The notes beneath the pieces are model-generated. The model worked only from the letters and a program-made list of their open reading frames with translations, was not told where the DNA came from and made no database searches. A stretch of 64,000 nucleotides of DNA, taken from the NCBI RefSeq assembly GCF_900163865.1, contig NZ_FUKU01000036.1, forward strand, positions 1 to 64,000, read 5' to 3'. This stretch comes from Sphingobacterium sp. JB170 (GTDB lineage: Bacteria; Bacteroidota; Bacteroidia; Sphingobacteriales; Sphingobacteriaceae). Below, piece by piece: positions 53,003 through 62,475 of the stretch (positions within the stretch are counted from its first letter, which is position 1; each line of letters starts with the position of its first letter). The translations under genes were made by a program, and so were the position numbers.

Positions 53003-54646
53003 CTATTGACCTAACACCTCCACGATGGGCTTGCCAATATTTCCATTGGGCTCCATAATATGCAGCAGCGAAGCTATTGTCGGAGCTATGTCTACGCTTT
53101 CTACTGCTCTGTTACTTTGGCCATGTTCGATACCCCAGCCCATAAAGATTAATGGGATGTGTGAATCGTAAGGTGACCAAACGCCATGCGTAGTACCCGG
53201 GGACCGAGGCGTCCCAGCGTACCATTGTGGCTCAGCAACTATTTGGATGGCGCCACTATTTTTACGGTTATATCCATTTATAATTTTTTCACGTAATGGA
53301 GCGGGGATAAACATATTTTGGCCCCCTTCCATATCCACTACATAGGCCACGCCCGGCTCTTTGTATAGTTGATTGATGATGGTCGTTTTTACGGCCTGCT
53401 CGTCGAGCTTTAATGAGTCGATGAGGGGGTAATTTAAATGCACTTGATAGTTTGTGAGGCTGCGCACCAATTTGTCGCTACCAAATTTCTCTAGCAGTAG
53501 ATCTTTAAGATTATTCTGTATTTGTCTTGTGAATAAATAACCTCCATTGCCTTTCTGATCTGTATAATACATTGGGTTGTACGAGGCGGCATGATCTGCT
53601 GTAAGGAAGATTGTATAGTTGCCTTTTCCTACTTGCTCGTCTAGGGTGTGAAGGAAGTCTGCAATTTGTTGATCAAGGCGTAAGTAGGTGTCTTCAATCT
53701 CTATTGCGGATAGTGAGTAACGGTGGCCAACATAATCTGTTGCCGATAGACTGACGCATAGGAAGTCCGTGTTGCCTGTTGCATTTTTGCCCATTTGCTC
53801 GTTATGGAGAATTTCTTCAGCGAAGTCTAAGGTGAATTGGTTACCCGCTGGAGTAGTTTTTATAAGTTCATAACCGACATCTTTCATTAATTCCGATGTC
53901 TTTCTTGGGAAAGTGGGAGATTCTTCACCTGGCCATTTTCCTTCGTAATTGTTGTCGTCTGCGATGCTATTCGTATAGGTTTCGATGGGGTATAAGGTGT
54001 TCCAATCTTCTTTTAAGTACTTGTCGGCGAGTTTCTTTTTGTTAAAAGTGTCTACCCAACTCGGTAATTTATCCATGTAAAAAGAGCTCGATATCCAGTT
54101 TCCTGATTTGCTCTCGAACCAATATGCGGCATCGGCAAAATGACCAGCAGGAAGAATGCCTCCTCGATCTTTGATGGAGATACCAATGACTTTAGACTGA
54201 AAGTTTGTTGCTAATTTTAACTGGTCTGTCACCGTGGACGCTAATAGGTTTCGTGGCGATTGTTGACCTTCGCGCGAAGACGTTCCTACGCCCGTGACAT
54301 TGTTGTCTTGTGTGCAGTACATAGGCTCTCCGGTTGCTTGAATGACCCAGTCATTTCCAGCAATCCCATGGATTGAGGGTACACTCCCTGTATAAACGGT
54401 GCTGTGTCCGACTGCAGTGTAGGTAGGTATGTAGTTGATAATGGTGTTTTCACATGTAAAACCATCATCTAACAAGCGATTGAATCCGTCCTGCCCGAAA
54501 CGGTCCGCAAAACGGTATAGGTAGTCCCAACGCATTTGGTCCACCATTAAGCCCACAACGAGCTTCGGTCTGGCAGGCTTACTTTGGGCGAAACTTTGAA
54601 AGGTACAAGTCACGCCGAGGATGGCTGTAATTATGAGTTTTCGCAT
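53003..54646 (-). CDS. pafA: PafA-type alkaline phosphatase
   Basis: A 547-residue periplasmic phosphomonoesterase of the PafA group of the alkaline phosphatase superfamily. Signal peptide (1-20, ending SFAQ). The metal-site and nucleophile segment is GLMVDQMRWDY near 32 and NYIPTYTAVGHS near 70, with the Thr as nucleophile. SIKDRGGILPAGH near 157 holds the Lys/Arg pair that marks PafA. Zinc ligands are LTADHAASY near 350 and GTTHGVWSPYDSHIPLIF near 490. PafA enzymes are made even when phosphate is plentiful. It begins 2 bases after the uvrA stop, so it is co-transcribed with uvrA. Confidence 0.9.
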   Translation of the reverse strand: MRKLIITAILGVTCTFQSFAQSKPARPKLVVGLMVDQMRWDYLYRFADRFGQDGFNRLLDDGFTCENTIINYIPTYTAVGHSTVYTGSVPSIHGIAGNDWVIQATGEPMYCTQDNNVTGVGTSSREGQQSPRNLLASTVTDQLKLATNFQSKVIGISIKDRGGILPAGHFADAAYWFESKSGNWISSSFYMDKLPSWVDTFNKKKLADKYLKEDWNTLYPIETYTNSIADDNNYEGKWPGEESPTFPRKTSELMKDVGYELIKTTPAGNQFTLDFAEEILHNEQMGKNATGNTDFLCVSLSATDYVGHRYSLSAIEIEDTYLRLDQQIADFLHTLDEQVGKGNYTIFLTADHAASYNPMYYTDQKGNGGYLFTRQIQNNLKDLLLEKFGSDKLVRSLTNYQVHLNYPLIDSLKLDEQAVKTTIINQLYKEPGVAYVVDMEGGQNMFIPAPLREKIINGYNRKNSGAIQIVAEPQWYAGTPRSPGTTHGVWSPYDSHIPLIFMGWGIEHGQSNRAVESVDIAPTIASLLHIMEPNGNIGKPIVEVLGQ

Positions 54647-54648
54647 TG

Positions 54649-57471
54649 TTAGTTGTGTTTTGATTTAGGGGTTAAAAGTAAATGATTTTTTAGAAATTTC
54701 CCTGTATAAGATTCGTTACAGTTTGCTAAGTTCTCTGGTGTGCCTTCAAAGACAAGCTGCCCACCTTTGTTCCCCCCTTCGGGACCAATATCGATAACCC
54801 AATCTGCGGTTTTTATCATCTCCATGTTATGCTCGATGACTAGAATGCTGTTTCCTAGGGCAATTAATGCATCAAAAGCGTTCAGAAGCTTATGGATATC
54901 ATGGAAATGGAGGCCAGTGGTCGGCTCGTCAAATATGAAGAGAGTCTTCTTGTTATTATTCCCTTTGATTAGGAAAGACGCCAGCTTGATACGTTGCGCT
55001 TCGCCTCCGGAAAGGGTGCTTGAGGGTTGTCCTAATTTTACATAACCAAGGCCTACATCTTGTAACGGTTGTAGTTTGGCTGTTATTTTGGGTAGATCGC
55101 TAAAAAATGTTATCGCCTCATCCACACTCAGGTCTAGTACTTGTGAAACGGATTTATCTTTATAAGTAACCTCGAGCACGTGCTGCTTGAAGCGCTTACC
55201 CTCACAAGCCTCGCACGGAAGGATTATATCGGCCATGAATTGCATTTCTATTTTCACCTCTCCATCACCTTGGCAGACATCGCATCGGCCGCCTTCTACA
55301 TTAAACGAAAAGGCAGAAGGTTTTAACCCTGCCGTCTTTGCTGCGGGCAATGCGGCATACAACGCACGTATCTCGTCCCAACCTTTGACGTAGGTTACAG
55401 GGTTGGAGCGTGATGATCGACCGATAGGATTTTGGTCAATCATCTCGATTTGCTCGATGGTGTCGGTGTCGCCTACTAATTCATCAAAAAGGCCCGTTTG
55501 CTCGCCCGAGTAATTTTCGGTTGCTTTTTGTAAAGCTGGGTAAAGGATCCGTTTTACTAGTGACGTTTTCCCTGAGCCTGAAACGCCTGTTACGACGGTA
55601 AAGGTATGGAGGGGGAAGGTAACATCGATTCCTTTCAAGTTATTTTCTCTGGCACCTTTAATGGTAATGGAGTCCGACCATTTTCGCCTACTCGTAGGAA
55701 CCGGAATTTGCAGCTGCCCGTTGAGGTATTTACCCGTCAAGCTGTTTGGGTCTTTGATAATTTCATCGTAGGTGCCCGCAAAGACAAGGTTACCGCCATT
55801 GATGCCGGCTTCAGGGCCGATGTCAATTAGATAATCGGCAGCCTCCATCATTTCTTGTTCGTGCTCAACGACGATGACGGTGTTTCCTATTTGACGAAGG
55901 GACTTTAACACACCGATTAACCGCTGGGTGTCGCGCGGGTGTAAGCCGATGCTCGGCTCGTCCAGCACGTAAATAGAACCGACCAGTGAACTCCCTAAGG
56001 AGGTGGCTAGATTTATACGTTGCGATTCTCCGCCGGAAAGCGAGTTGCTTAACCTGTTTAGTGTCAGATAGCTTAGCCCGACTTCACACAAAAACTCGAT
56101 ACGGCTGGTAATTTCAGCAAGTAACCGCTTAGCAATCGTCATTTCGTACGGCTCTAAAGATAATTTCTCGAAAAATATTAACGCCTCATCGAGTGGTAGA
56201 AGCACAATTTCGATGATAGACTTGCCGCCAACTTTTACGTAGGAAGCATCTGCTCGCAACCGCGAGCCCTTACATTCCGGACAATCTGTTTTACCGCGGT
56301 AGCGAGAAAGCATTACGCGGTATTGAATTTTATAAGACTGCTGTTCGAGGTCCTCAAAGAATTTATTTAGGCCATCAAAATGTTTATTTCCGGTCCATAA
56401 TAATTCTTGCTGTTTGGCGGTAAGATCACTATAGGACCGGTGGATAGGGAAATCAAATTTTAAGGCACTTTTTACAAGCTTATTAAGCCACTCGCCCATT
56501 TTCTCTCCGCGCCAGGGTGCGATAGCTCCGTCATATACGGATTTACTTTTATCGGGTACAACGAGGTCTGGATCGATGCCGATCACTTTACCGTAGCCTT
56601 CACATTTTCTACATGCCCCATAGGGGTTGTTGAAACTAAAGAAATTGGGGGTGGGTTCCTCGAAGGTGATGCCATCGAGTTCAAATTTATCGGAGTAGTA
56701 CTTGACCTCTCCATTAATATCGACGTGGCAGCTGCCCTTTCCTTCAAAAAATGCCGTCTGTAGAGAGTCGGCAATCCTGCTTGCGGTTTCCTCCTGACCA
56801 TCTAATACAATCCGGTCGACAACTATCTGAATATCGCCAAGCTTAAAATTGCTGTTTTTTATGCTGCTGTCCTCAATGATGGATTCGACCTTTTGGATTT
56901 TACCGCGGTAATTGACACGCACGAATCCCTTTTGCATAAGAATTGATAGTTCTTCTTTTAGCTTACGTTCGTTTGTGGGAAGTAGCTCGGTGTAAATTGT
57001 TACGGTGGTCTCTTGCGGGCTAGCGGTGATCTCTTGCGTGATGGAAGAGACTGTATCTTTGGTCACTTGCTTCCCAGAGATAGGCGATATGGTTTTCCCG
57101 ATCCGTGCATACAGAAGTTTTAAATAATCGTAAATCTCCGTTGAAGTACCTACTGTAGATCGTGGGTTGGCGGTTATCACTTTCTGCTCGATAGCGATTG
57201 CAGGAGCAATACCTTTGATGTAGTCAACTTCAGGTTTATTCATGCGGCCCATGAACTGTCGTGCGTACGATGACAGACTCTCCACGTACCGGCGTTGCCC
57301 CTCTGCATAAAGCGTGTCAAAAGCAAGAGAGGATTTCCCTGACCCTGACATTCCGGTGATTACCACAAGTTTGTTTTTAGGGATATCGACGTCAATATTT
57401 TTTAAGTTATTTACTCGGGCGCCCTTTATTTGGATATATGATTTCGCGTTTTGTTCAGATTTTTTTGACAT
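54649..57471 (-). CDS. uvrA: excinuclease ABC subunit A
   Basis: A 940-residue UvrA, the damage-recognition ATPase of nucleotide excision repair. Two ABC modules: Walker [11 protein letters not shown] near 38 with ABC signature LSGGESQR near 490, and [10 protein letters not shown] near 635 with LSGGEAQR near 830. The zinc modules have CxxC pairs (CRKCEGYG near 290, CDVCQGDG near 736). It is full length. The ATG at 57471 is preferred; a TTG at 57480 extends it by three residues. The -7 box ends 6 nt before this ATG. The phosphatase gene follows by 2 bases. Confidence 0.96.
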   Translation of the reverse strand: MSKKSEQNAKSYIQIKGARVNNLKNIDVDIPKNKLVVITGMSGSGKSSLAFDTLYAEGQRRYVESLSSYARQFMGRMNKPEVDYIKGIAPAIAIEQKVITANPRSTVGTSTEIYDYLKLLYARIGKTISPISGKQVTKDTVSSITQEITASPQETTVTIYTELLPTNERKLKEELSILMQKGFVRVNYRGKIQKVESIIEDSSIKNSNFKLGDIQIVVDRIVLDGQEETASRIADSLQTAFFEGKGSCHVDINGEVKYYSDKFELDGITFEEPTPNFFSFNNPYGACRKCEGYGKVIGIDPDLVVPDKSKSVYDGAIAPWRGEKMGEWLNKLVKSALKFDFPIHRSYSDLTAKQQELLWTGNKHFDGLNKFFEDLEQQSYKIQYRVMLSRYRGKTDCPECKGSRLRADASYVKVGGKSIIEIVLLPLDEALIFFEKLSLEPYEMTIAKRLLAEITSRIEFLCEVGLSYLTLNRLSNSLSGGESQRINLATSLGSSLVGSIYVLDEPSIGLHPRDTQRLIGVLKSLRQIGNTVIVVEHEQEMMEAADYLIDIGPEAGINGGNLVFAGTYDEIIKDPNSLTGKYLNGQLQIPVPTSRRKWSDSITIKGARENNLKGIDVTFPLHTFTVVTGVSGSGKTSLVKRILYPALQKATENYSGEQTGLFDELVGDTDTIEQIEMIDQNPIGRSSRSNPVTYVKGWDEIRALYAALPAAKTAGLKPSAFSFNVEGGRCDVCQGDGEVKIEMQFMADIILPCEACEGKRFKQHVLEVTYKDKSVSQVLDLSVDEAITFFSDLPKITAKLQPLQDVGLGYVKLGQPSSTLSGGEAQRIKLASFLIKGNNNKKTLFIFDEPTTGLHFHDIHKLLNAFDALIALGNSILVIEHNMEMIKTADWVIDIGPEGGNKGGQLVFEGTPENLANCNESYTGKFLKNHLLLTPKSKHN

Positions 57472-57477
57472 GACTAA

Positions 57478-57485
57478 CAAAGGTA
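57478..57485 (-). promoter_or_regulatory. -7 promoter element of uvrA
   Basis: Minus-strand TACCTTTG, a TAnnTTTG match, ends 6 nt before the ATG at 57471 and supports that start. Confidence 0.65.
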
Positions 57486-57724
57486 CTGATTTTAGTTAAA
57501 CATAACCTACAGTAGGTAAGCGCGGAACTAGGACTATTTTTTGTTCCGGTGGTTTCGCTCGAAAGAAAGAGATATCAATTTGGTTTTCTTTGTAATCTAT
57601 GCCACGGATTAGCCACGGATACCTATATTTATTGTTTGCAGAAACGATAAATATTAAGAGTAATATTCGGAGCCTAATGGCAATTGTTACTACTCTTAAG
57701 TTTTAGAAATGTTTTAGCTTATAT

Positions 57725-57946
57725 CTAATCTTCACTTGGTTCCTGTTCATCTTCTTCGAGCTCTTCGAGGAGCTTTTCCACCTCCTGCTCGGAAGATGAT
57801 AACTTTGCTTTGCAAACATTAATTAAGGATGCTGCTCGACGAATTTTTGTGGTAAGCTCGTCGATATCCGTCTTTCCCGATTCAATTTCATCTACGATTA
57901 ACTGTAATTCTTCTAAAGCTTGGCTGTACGTGTAGTTTTTGTCCAT
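57725..57946 (-). CDS. xseB: exodeoxyribonuclease VII small subunit
   Basis: A 73-residue small subunit of exonuclease VII. The conserved start SQALEELQLIVDEIESGKTDIDEL (helices) and an acidic C-terminus (EELEEDEQEPSED) are seen. Several copies wrap the XseA C-terminal helix in the holoenzyme, which degrades single-stranded DNA from both ends. It follows xseA by 6 bases, so the two are an operon. Confidence 0.9.
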   Translation of the reverse strand: MDKNYTYSQALEELQLIVDEIESGKTDIDELTTKIRRAASLINVCKAKLSSSEQEVEKLLEELEEDEQEPSED

Positions 57947-57952
57947 AATATG

Positions 57953-59206
57953 TTATTTTTTGATAACTTGACTGTGCAACGTTCCCTGAAACAGTGTCGT
58001 TTCAATTTGGTCGCCAGGTGATATCCTTTCGATGTTTGTTACTGCTTTTCCGTTCACGCGAGTAATGCTAAAGCCTCGTCTTAGGAGCTGTTTGGGATCA
58101 GCCATCTGTAACAGCCTTTCGAGATTTTTCAAATCTACTTTCGTATTTTTTATTGTTTGACGGCTATATGATGTGAGTCCACTGCTCAGCGTGTTCAGTT
58201 TGTTCTCTGCATGTGTTAAGGCGGTTTTACTGCTCCAGGTTATAGCTTGCGAGATACCGGAGAGTTGCTGTTTTTCCTGCGCAAAATAGGCCCTGGTCGC
58301 CAGTAATATGCGACGCTGCGACTCCTCAATAGGGAGCGCGAACTGGTGAAATTTCTGAATCAAGAAGTCCGCGAGCTCACTCGGCGTGATAGCACTTTTG
58401 TAGGCGACCATCTCGCTGACGGTGAGATTGGTGGAGTGGCCTATTCCAGTTATCACCGGGATAGGGAAAGTGGCAATGGCTTTAGCGAGTAAATAATTGT
58501 TGTACGAGGATAGTCCGACTTCACCGCCACCGCCTCGAATAATAGCGACTACGTCATATTTTTCTATATTTTCAGCAATCACCACAAGCTGCTTGATAAT
58601 TGAGGGTATCGATTTGTCACCTTGTAGTAGCGCGGGGTAAAGCGTGCTCTCGAACTTATACCCCCACGGGTTATTTTTAAGTATTTGGAAAAAATCAGAA
58701 AACCCTTTGCTTGTTTCTACGGATATTAGGGCCAGCCGTTTGGGCACCTGTGGGAACGGACGCTTTTTATTCGCATCGTAAATGCCTTCCTTTTGTAGTT
58801 TGGCTATGCTCTCACGCTTTTCTTTTTCAAGCTCACCCAGAACAAATGTGGGATCGATATCAATGATTTTCAGGCTGAATCCAAATAGGGGGTCATAGCT
58901 TAACGCTGCTTGGAAAAGTATGGTGATGCCATCGCGTAGCGGTTCGTTCAACACCTCTTTAAACTGTTTATTAATTCGTTGGAAGTCCATTTTCCAGAGC
59001 ACGGACCGCATTTCGGCGACTATCTTTCCGTCTTTTTTCTCCACAAGCTCTGGGTAGCAATGTCCAGAGTGGTTGTATAAGTTTAGCTTGTTCATTTCTG
59101 CCTTAATCCAATACAGACTTTTATAGCGTTCGGCAATCGTTTTTTGGACGCTTCGCGAGACTTCTAATAGCGAGAAAATAGTTTTATTTTCTATTGTTTC
59201 GGGCAT
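57953..59206 (-). CDS. xseA: exodeoxyribonuclease VII large subunit
   Basis: A 417-residue catalytic subunit. An OB-fold (about 10-110) precedes the catalytic domain (about 130-330: RLALISVETSKGFSDF, the RGGGGEVGLSSYNN loop near 225 and ITGIGHSTNLTVSEMVAYKS with the metal-binding His near 256). A helical C-terminal part binds XseB. It acts in recombination and mismatch repair by digesting single strands. The start is 4 nt after the -7 box. Confidence 0.93.
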   Translation of the reverse strand: MPETIENKTIFSLLEVSRSVQKTIAERYKSLYWIKAEMNKLNLYNHSGHCYPELVEKKDGKIVAEMRSVLWKMDFQRINKQFKEVLNEPLRDGITILFQAALSYDPLFGFSLKIIDIDPTFVLGELEKEKRESIAKLQKEGIYDANKKRPFPQVPKRLALISVETSKGFSDFFQILKNNPWGYKFESTLYPALLQGDKSIPSIIKQLVVIAENIEKYDVVAIIRGGGGEVGLSSYNNYLLAKAIATFPIPVITGIGHSTNLTVSEMVAYKSAITPSELADFLIQKFHQFALPIEESQRRILLATRAYFAQEKQQLSGISQAITWSSKTALTHAENKLNTLSSGLTSYSRQTIKNTKVDLKNLERLLQMADPKQLLRRGFSITRVNGKAVTNIERISPGDQIETTLFQGTLHSQVIKK

Positions 59207-59210
59207 AAGT

Positions 59211-59218
59211 CAAATTTA
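59211..59218 (-). promoter_or_regulatory. -7 promoter element of the xseAB operon
   Basis: Minus-strand TAAATTTG, a TAnnTTTG match, ends 4 nt before the xseA ATG, predicting a leaderless transcript. Confidence 0.65.
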
Positions 59219-59500
59219 CAATAATTCTTCGATATTGTGCCCGTGTTCCCTAGCGTAGTGTTAAGTTGATGTTCTTCTATGCCTAAACTCACGGGGAATT
59301 TAATCGTGATTTCAACAAGCCGTTTTTGATGGAGTACTGAAGGCTCCGGTATTCGAGGGGTGGTTATGTATCTCAGGCTTATCCCAGTGGAAAAGGCCGA
59401 CTGTTAAAAATTTTTAAAACGTTGCGTTTTGTTGCGCTTTTTTCTAATTTTAGTGTCGAAATACTTAATCATAATTAAAACCTTTCTATATTTATTCACC

Positions 59501-61237
59501 ATGACAGTAAATCCCCGCGTTTTTATTCTTGTTTTATTTAGCCTTTGTTCGCTGGGTATATCGGGCAGCTACGCACAGTATAAGCAAACGATACAAAATG
59601 AGACTAAAATCTTAAAACAAAACGGAGCAATCATTCCATTTACGCGACTGGATGAAGAAAAGATCGTTGTCATCACTCCCTCGACACAGAAATATAGAGA
59701 GTTCATCGAAACATTAAGCCGATATGCGGACGTACATAATGGCGATTTTGCGCATTACGATGACGAAACTAAATATTTTAATACCGTAATAATAGCCGGA
59801 ACAGCAGCGGATTTGCGTTCTGATTTTATGCTCAAAGTCCGTCAGTCGCTCGTTAACAATAAGCAATTAATTCTTGTCCGTTTTGAGGATAACTCGGTAA
59901 ATAATATTTGGCCGGACGGACAATCTTTTTCGAATTATACGGAGGTTACTTATCCCAGTTTTAGTGTCTCGGCTCAGCGTAATGTAGCGATGTCGATCTT
60001 TGGTGGACTCGCCGTTACGCAGGGACCCAATAAGACAGAACAAACGCGCTTGCAGTACACCTTAGGCGAAGATGCCGGTATTGATATTGCTGGGATGACA
60101 ACGAAAATAGATGCCATAACTGCTGAGGGAATCAAGGGACGTGGGGCCCCGGGGATGGTGGTCATGGTCGTTAAAGACGGTCAAGTCATCTTTGAAAAAG
60201 GTTATGGTGCACATACATATCGAGGGATAGTGCCTACAAAGAAATCCGATATATTTGATATGGCATCAATTAGTAAAATTGTTGGCACAACACCCGTAGT
60301 CATGCATTTGCAGGAGACCCACGCAATCGATCTGGACAGCACGATGGGATACTACCTGTGGCAAGCGAAACAAACGAATAAAAAAGATATCCCGCTACGA
60401 AGTGTGCTACTGCACGAAGCAGGATTTACACCCTTTATACCATTTTATCGCTACCTCGAGCCCGGAGATGTTGTCTCTCAAGCCGACAGCGGCCACCAAG
60501 TACAACTTGCTGATGGGGCATATCTACGCAATAACTACTACCGTGATGTGATGTGGCCGCAGATGCTCGCTTCGGATGTAAAGCCAATCGGTAATTATGT
60601 GTATAGTGATATCAGTATGTACGTCATGAAGGAGGTTTCGGAGCATATTACTGCCGTGCCCATGCAGGATTATATACAGAAACTGCTTTATCAGCCCATC
60701 GGAATGAAGACTGCTGGCTATAATCCTAGAGAACGATTTGCTAAGGAGCGCATGGTGCCCACGGAAAACGATACATCGTTCCGGAAAGTGCTCCTGCAGG
60801 GGTTTGTCCATGATCAAGGTGCTGCCATGGCTGGTGGTGTGGCTGGACATGCAGGGGTTTTCGCTTCGGCGAATGACCTCGCCATCTACGCGCAATTGTT
60901 GTTAAATAGGGGGACCTATGGCGGAGTCCAGTATTTTAAACCCGAAACGGTCGATATGTTTACCTCCAAGCAGTCTGAAACCAGCCGACGAGGACTTGGC
61001 TTTGATCGGAAAGACCCGGATCCTGCCAAAGAATACCCTTCGTTACTGGCAGGCGAGTCTGTTTATGGCCACACTGGATATACCGGAACGTGCATATGGA
61101 TCGACCCACAGAATCAGTTAACCTACATATTTTTATCTAATCGCGTGCATCCTCAAGTGACATCAAACATATATGATATGAACATTAGAAGCCGCATACA
61201 AGACGTTATTTATGAAACGATTAATAAGTCGAAGTAA
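59501..61237 (+). CDS. periplasmic serine hydrolase (S12, beta-lactamase-like) with GH3 C-terminal-like N-terminus
   Basis: A 578-residue exported protein. Signal peptide (about 1-24, ending SYAQ). Residues about 30-190 look like the C-terminal domain of GH3 glycosidases (NETKILKQNGAIIPFTRLD ... VVIITPS-type pattern), without the catalytic TIM barrel. The class C beta-lactamase/penicillin-binding domain (about 195-570) has SISK (SxxK, near 256), YSDIS (near 370) and HTGYTG near 527. Full-length relatives in the phylum are GH3-serine hydrolase fusions of about 1000 residues. The ATG at 59501 starts the signal peptide. Its end overlaps the M19 dipeptidase start by 26 bases. Confidence 0.8.
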   Translation: MTVNPRVFILVLFSLCSLGISGSYAQYKQTIQNETKILKQNGAIIPFTRLDEEKIVVITPSTQKYREFIETLSRYADVHNGDFAHYDDETKYFNTVIIAGTAADLRSDFMLKVRQSLVNNKQLILVRFEDNSVNNIWPDGQSFSNYTEVTYPSFSVSAQRNVAMSIFGGLAVTQGPNKTEQTRLQYTLGEDAGIDIAGMTTKIDAITAEGIKGRGAPGMVVMVVKDGQVIFEKGYGAHTYRGIVPTKKSDIFDMASISKIVGTTPVVMHLQETHAIDLDSTMGYYLWQAKQTNKKDIPLRSVLLHEAGFTPFIPFYRYLEPGDVVSQADSGHQVQLADGAYLRNNYYRDVMWPQMLASDVKPIGNYVYSDISMYVMKEVSEHITAVPMQDYIQKLLYQPIGMKTAGYNPRERFAKERMVPTENDTSFRKVLLQGFVHDQGAAMAGGVAGHAGVFASANDLAIYAQLLLNRGTYGGVQYFKPETVDMFTSKQSETSRRGLGFDRKDPDPAKEYPSLLAGESVYGHTGYTGTCIWIDPQNQLTYIFLSNRVHPQVTSNIYDMNIRSRIQDVIYETINKSK

Positions 61238-62402
61238 TCAGGCTATAGCTTTCGGTAGTATTCTGATGGCGCTGGTATGTGTAGAAAGTGCTTTGGCACA
61301 ATCGTCAGAATCTTTTCATCAGCAGATGATCGTTGTCGACGGACATAACGACGTAATCTATGCGTCTTTATTAGAGGGGCGTGATCTAGGAAAGAAATTG
61401 CCGGTAGGACATACCGATATTCCTCGGTTGCGCGCCGGGGGTGTAGATGTGCAGGTGTTCGCGGTTTGGTCGGACGATAAGAAATTTGGAAAAGGTAAAG
61501 CGTTTAAACACGCCAATCATCAAATAGACTTGCTGGAACAGACTGCGTCACGCTACCCCGATCAGCTTGTGATCGCCAAGAATAGCGCATCGATCCGGGA
61601 AATCGTTAAGCAGGGCAAGATTGCAGCGATCATCGGTGTTGAGGGGGGGAATATGATTGAAGAATCGATCGAGAATTTAGAAAGCTTGTACGATCGCGGC
61701 GCACGGTATCTGACTCTAACGTGGAACTATAATCTTTCCTGGGCTACAGCGGCTGCGGAGGAGGTGAAAACCAAGAGCGAGAAAGGGAAGGGGCTTACCG
61801 AGAAAGGGAGAGCAATTATCCGCAAAATGAACGAGCTGGGTATGATGATCGACCTTTCTCATAGTGGAGAGAAAACCTTTTACGACGTTATGGCTTTGAG
61901 CACAAAGCCGGTATTGGTTTCCCACAGCAATGCTTACAGCTTGATGCCGCAGTACAGAAACCTGAAGGATGATCAGCTGGAAGCGCTCAAGAAAAATGGG
62001 GGCGTTGTGGGTGTGAACTTCTATTCTGGGTTTCTGGATCCAGCCTATGAAAGCCGCGTGAAAAGTATTTATCGAAAGCATTTTGGTGACAAAGGAAATT
62101 ATAAGTTATCGTCGTCCTCCCAGTACGATAAACTGCCTGCCTCTTTAAAACGTAAAGCGGATGCACCGCTGAGTTTGCTACTTGACCATATCGATTACTT
62201 GGTAATAAAAGTAGGCGTCGACCATGTTGCAGTAGGTTCAGATTTTGATGGTATTGAGTCTTCTCCCCAAGGCTTGGAAGATGTGTCGAAATTCCCTGTT
62301 TTGACGGCCGCACTATTGGAGCGAGGGTACACCAAGGAGGACGTTTCGAAGATCATGGGGTTAAATTTTTTACGTATCCTCGAACAGAATGAGCAGCAAT
62401 AA
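61212..62402 (+). CDS. membrane dipeptidase-like M19 peptidase
   Basis: A 396-residue exported zinc dipeptidase. Signal peptide (about 1-29, ending ALAQ). The zinc ligands are HNDV near residue 43 (HxD), the Glu of GVEGGN near 143, and His residues in LSHSGE near 218 and VSHSNA near 238. SDFDGIES near 342 is the C-terminal ligand region. Relatives cleave dipeptides, including ones with D-amino acids. Its start lies inside the end of the serine hydrolase gene (26-base overlap), so they are translationally coupled. Confidence 0.92.
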   Translation: MKRLISRSNQAIAFGSILMALVCVESALAQSSESFHQQMIVVDGHNDVIYASLLEGRDLGKKLPVGHTDIPRLRAGGVDVQVFAVWSDDKKFGKGKAFKHANHQIDLLEQTASRYPDQLVIAKNSASIREIVKQGKIAAIIGVEGGNMIEESIENLESLYDRGARYLTLTWNYNLSWATAAAEEVKTKSEKGKGLTEKGRAIIRKMNELGMMIDLSHSGEKTFYDVMALSTKPVLVSHSNAYSLMPQYRNLKDDQLEALKKNGGVVGVNFYSGFLDPAYESRVKSIYRKHFGDKGNYKLSSSSQYDKLPASLKRKADAPLSLLLDHIDYLVIKVGVDHVAVGSDFDGIESSPQGLEDVSKFPVLTAALLERGYTKEDVSKIMGLNFLRILEQNEQQ

Positions 62403-62475
62403 CGTACGGAATACGTATCCGCGGTATTTTGCTTAAAACCGTGCACGAGCCGTTATTTTTTTCTATTTTCGTACA

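Noticed and set aside
59195..59400. About 70 open codons on the minus strand running into the xseA start
   Set aside because: No start codon or family pattern; it overlaps the xseA promoter and reads into xseA out of frame.
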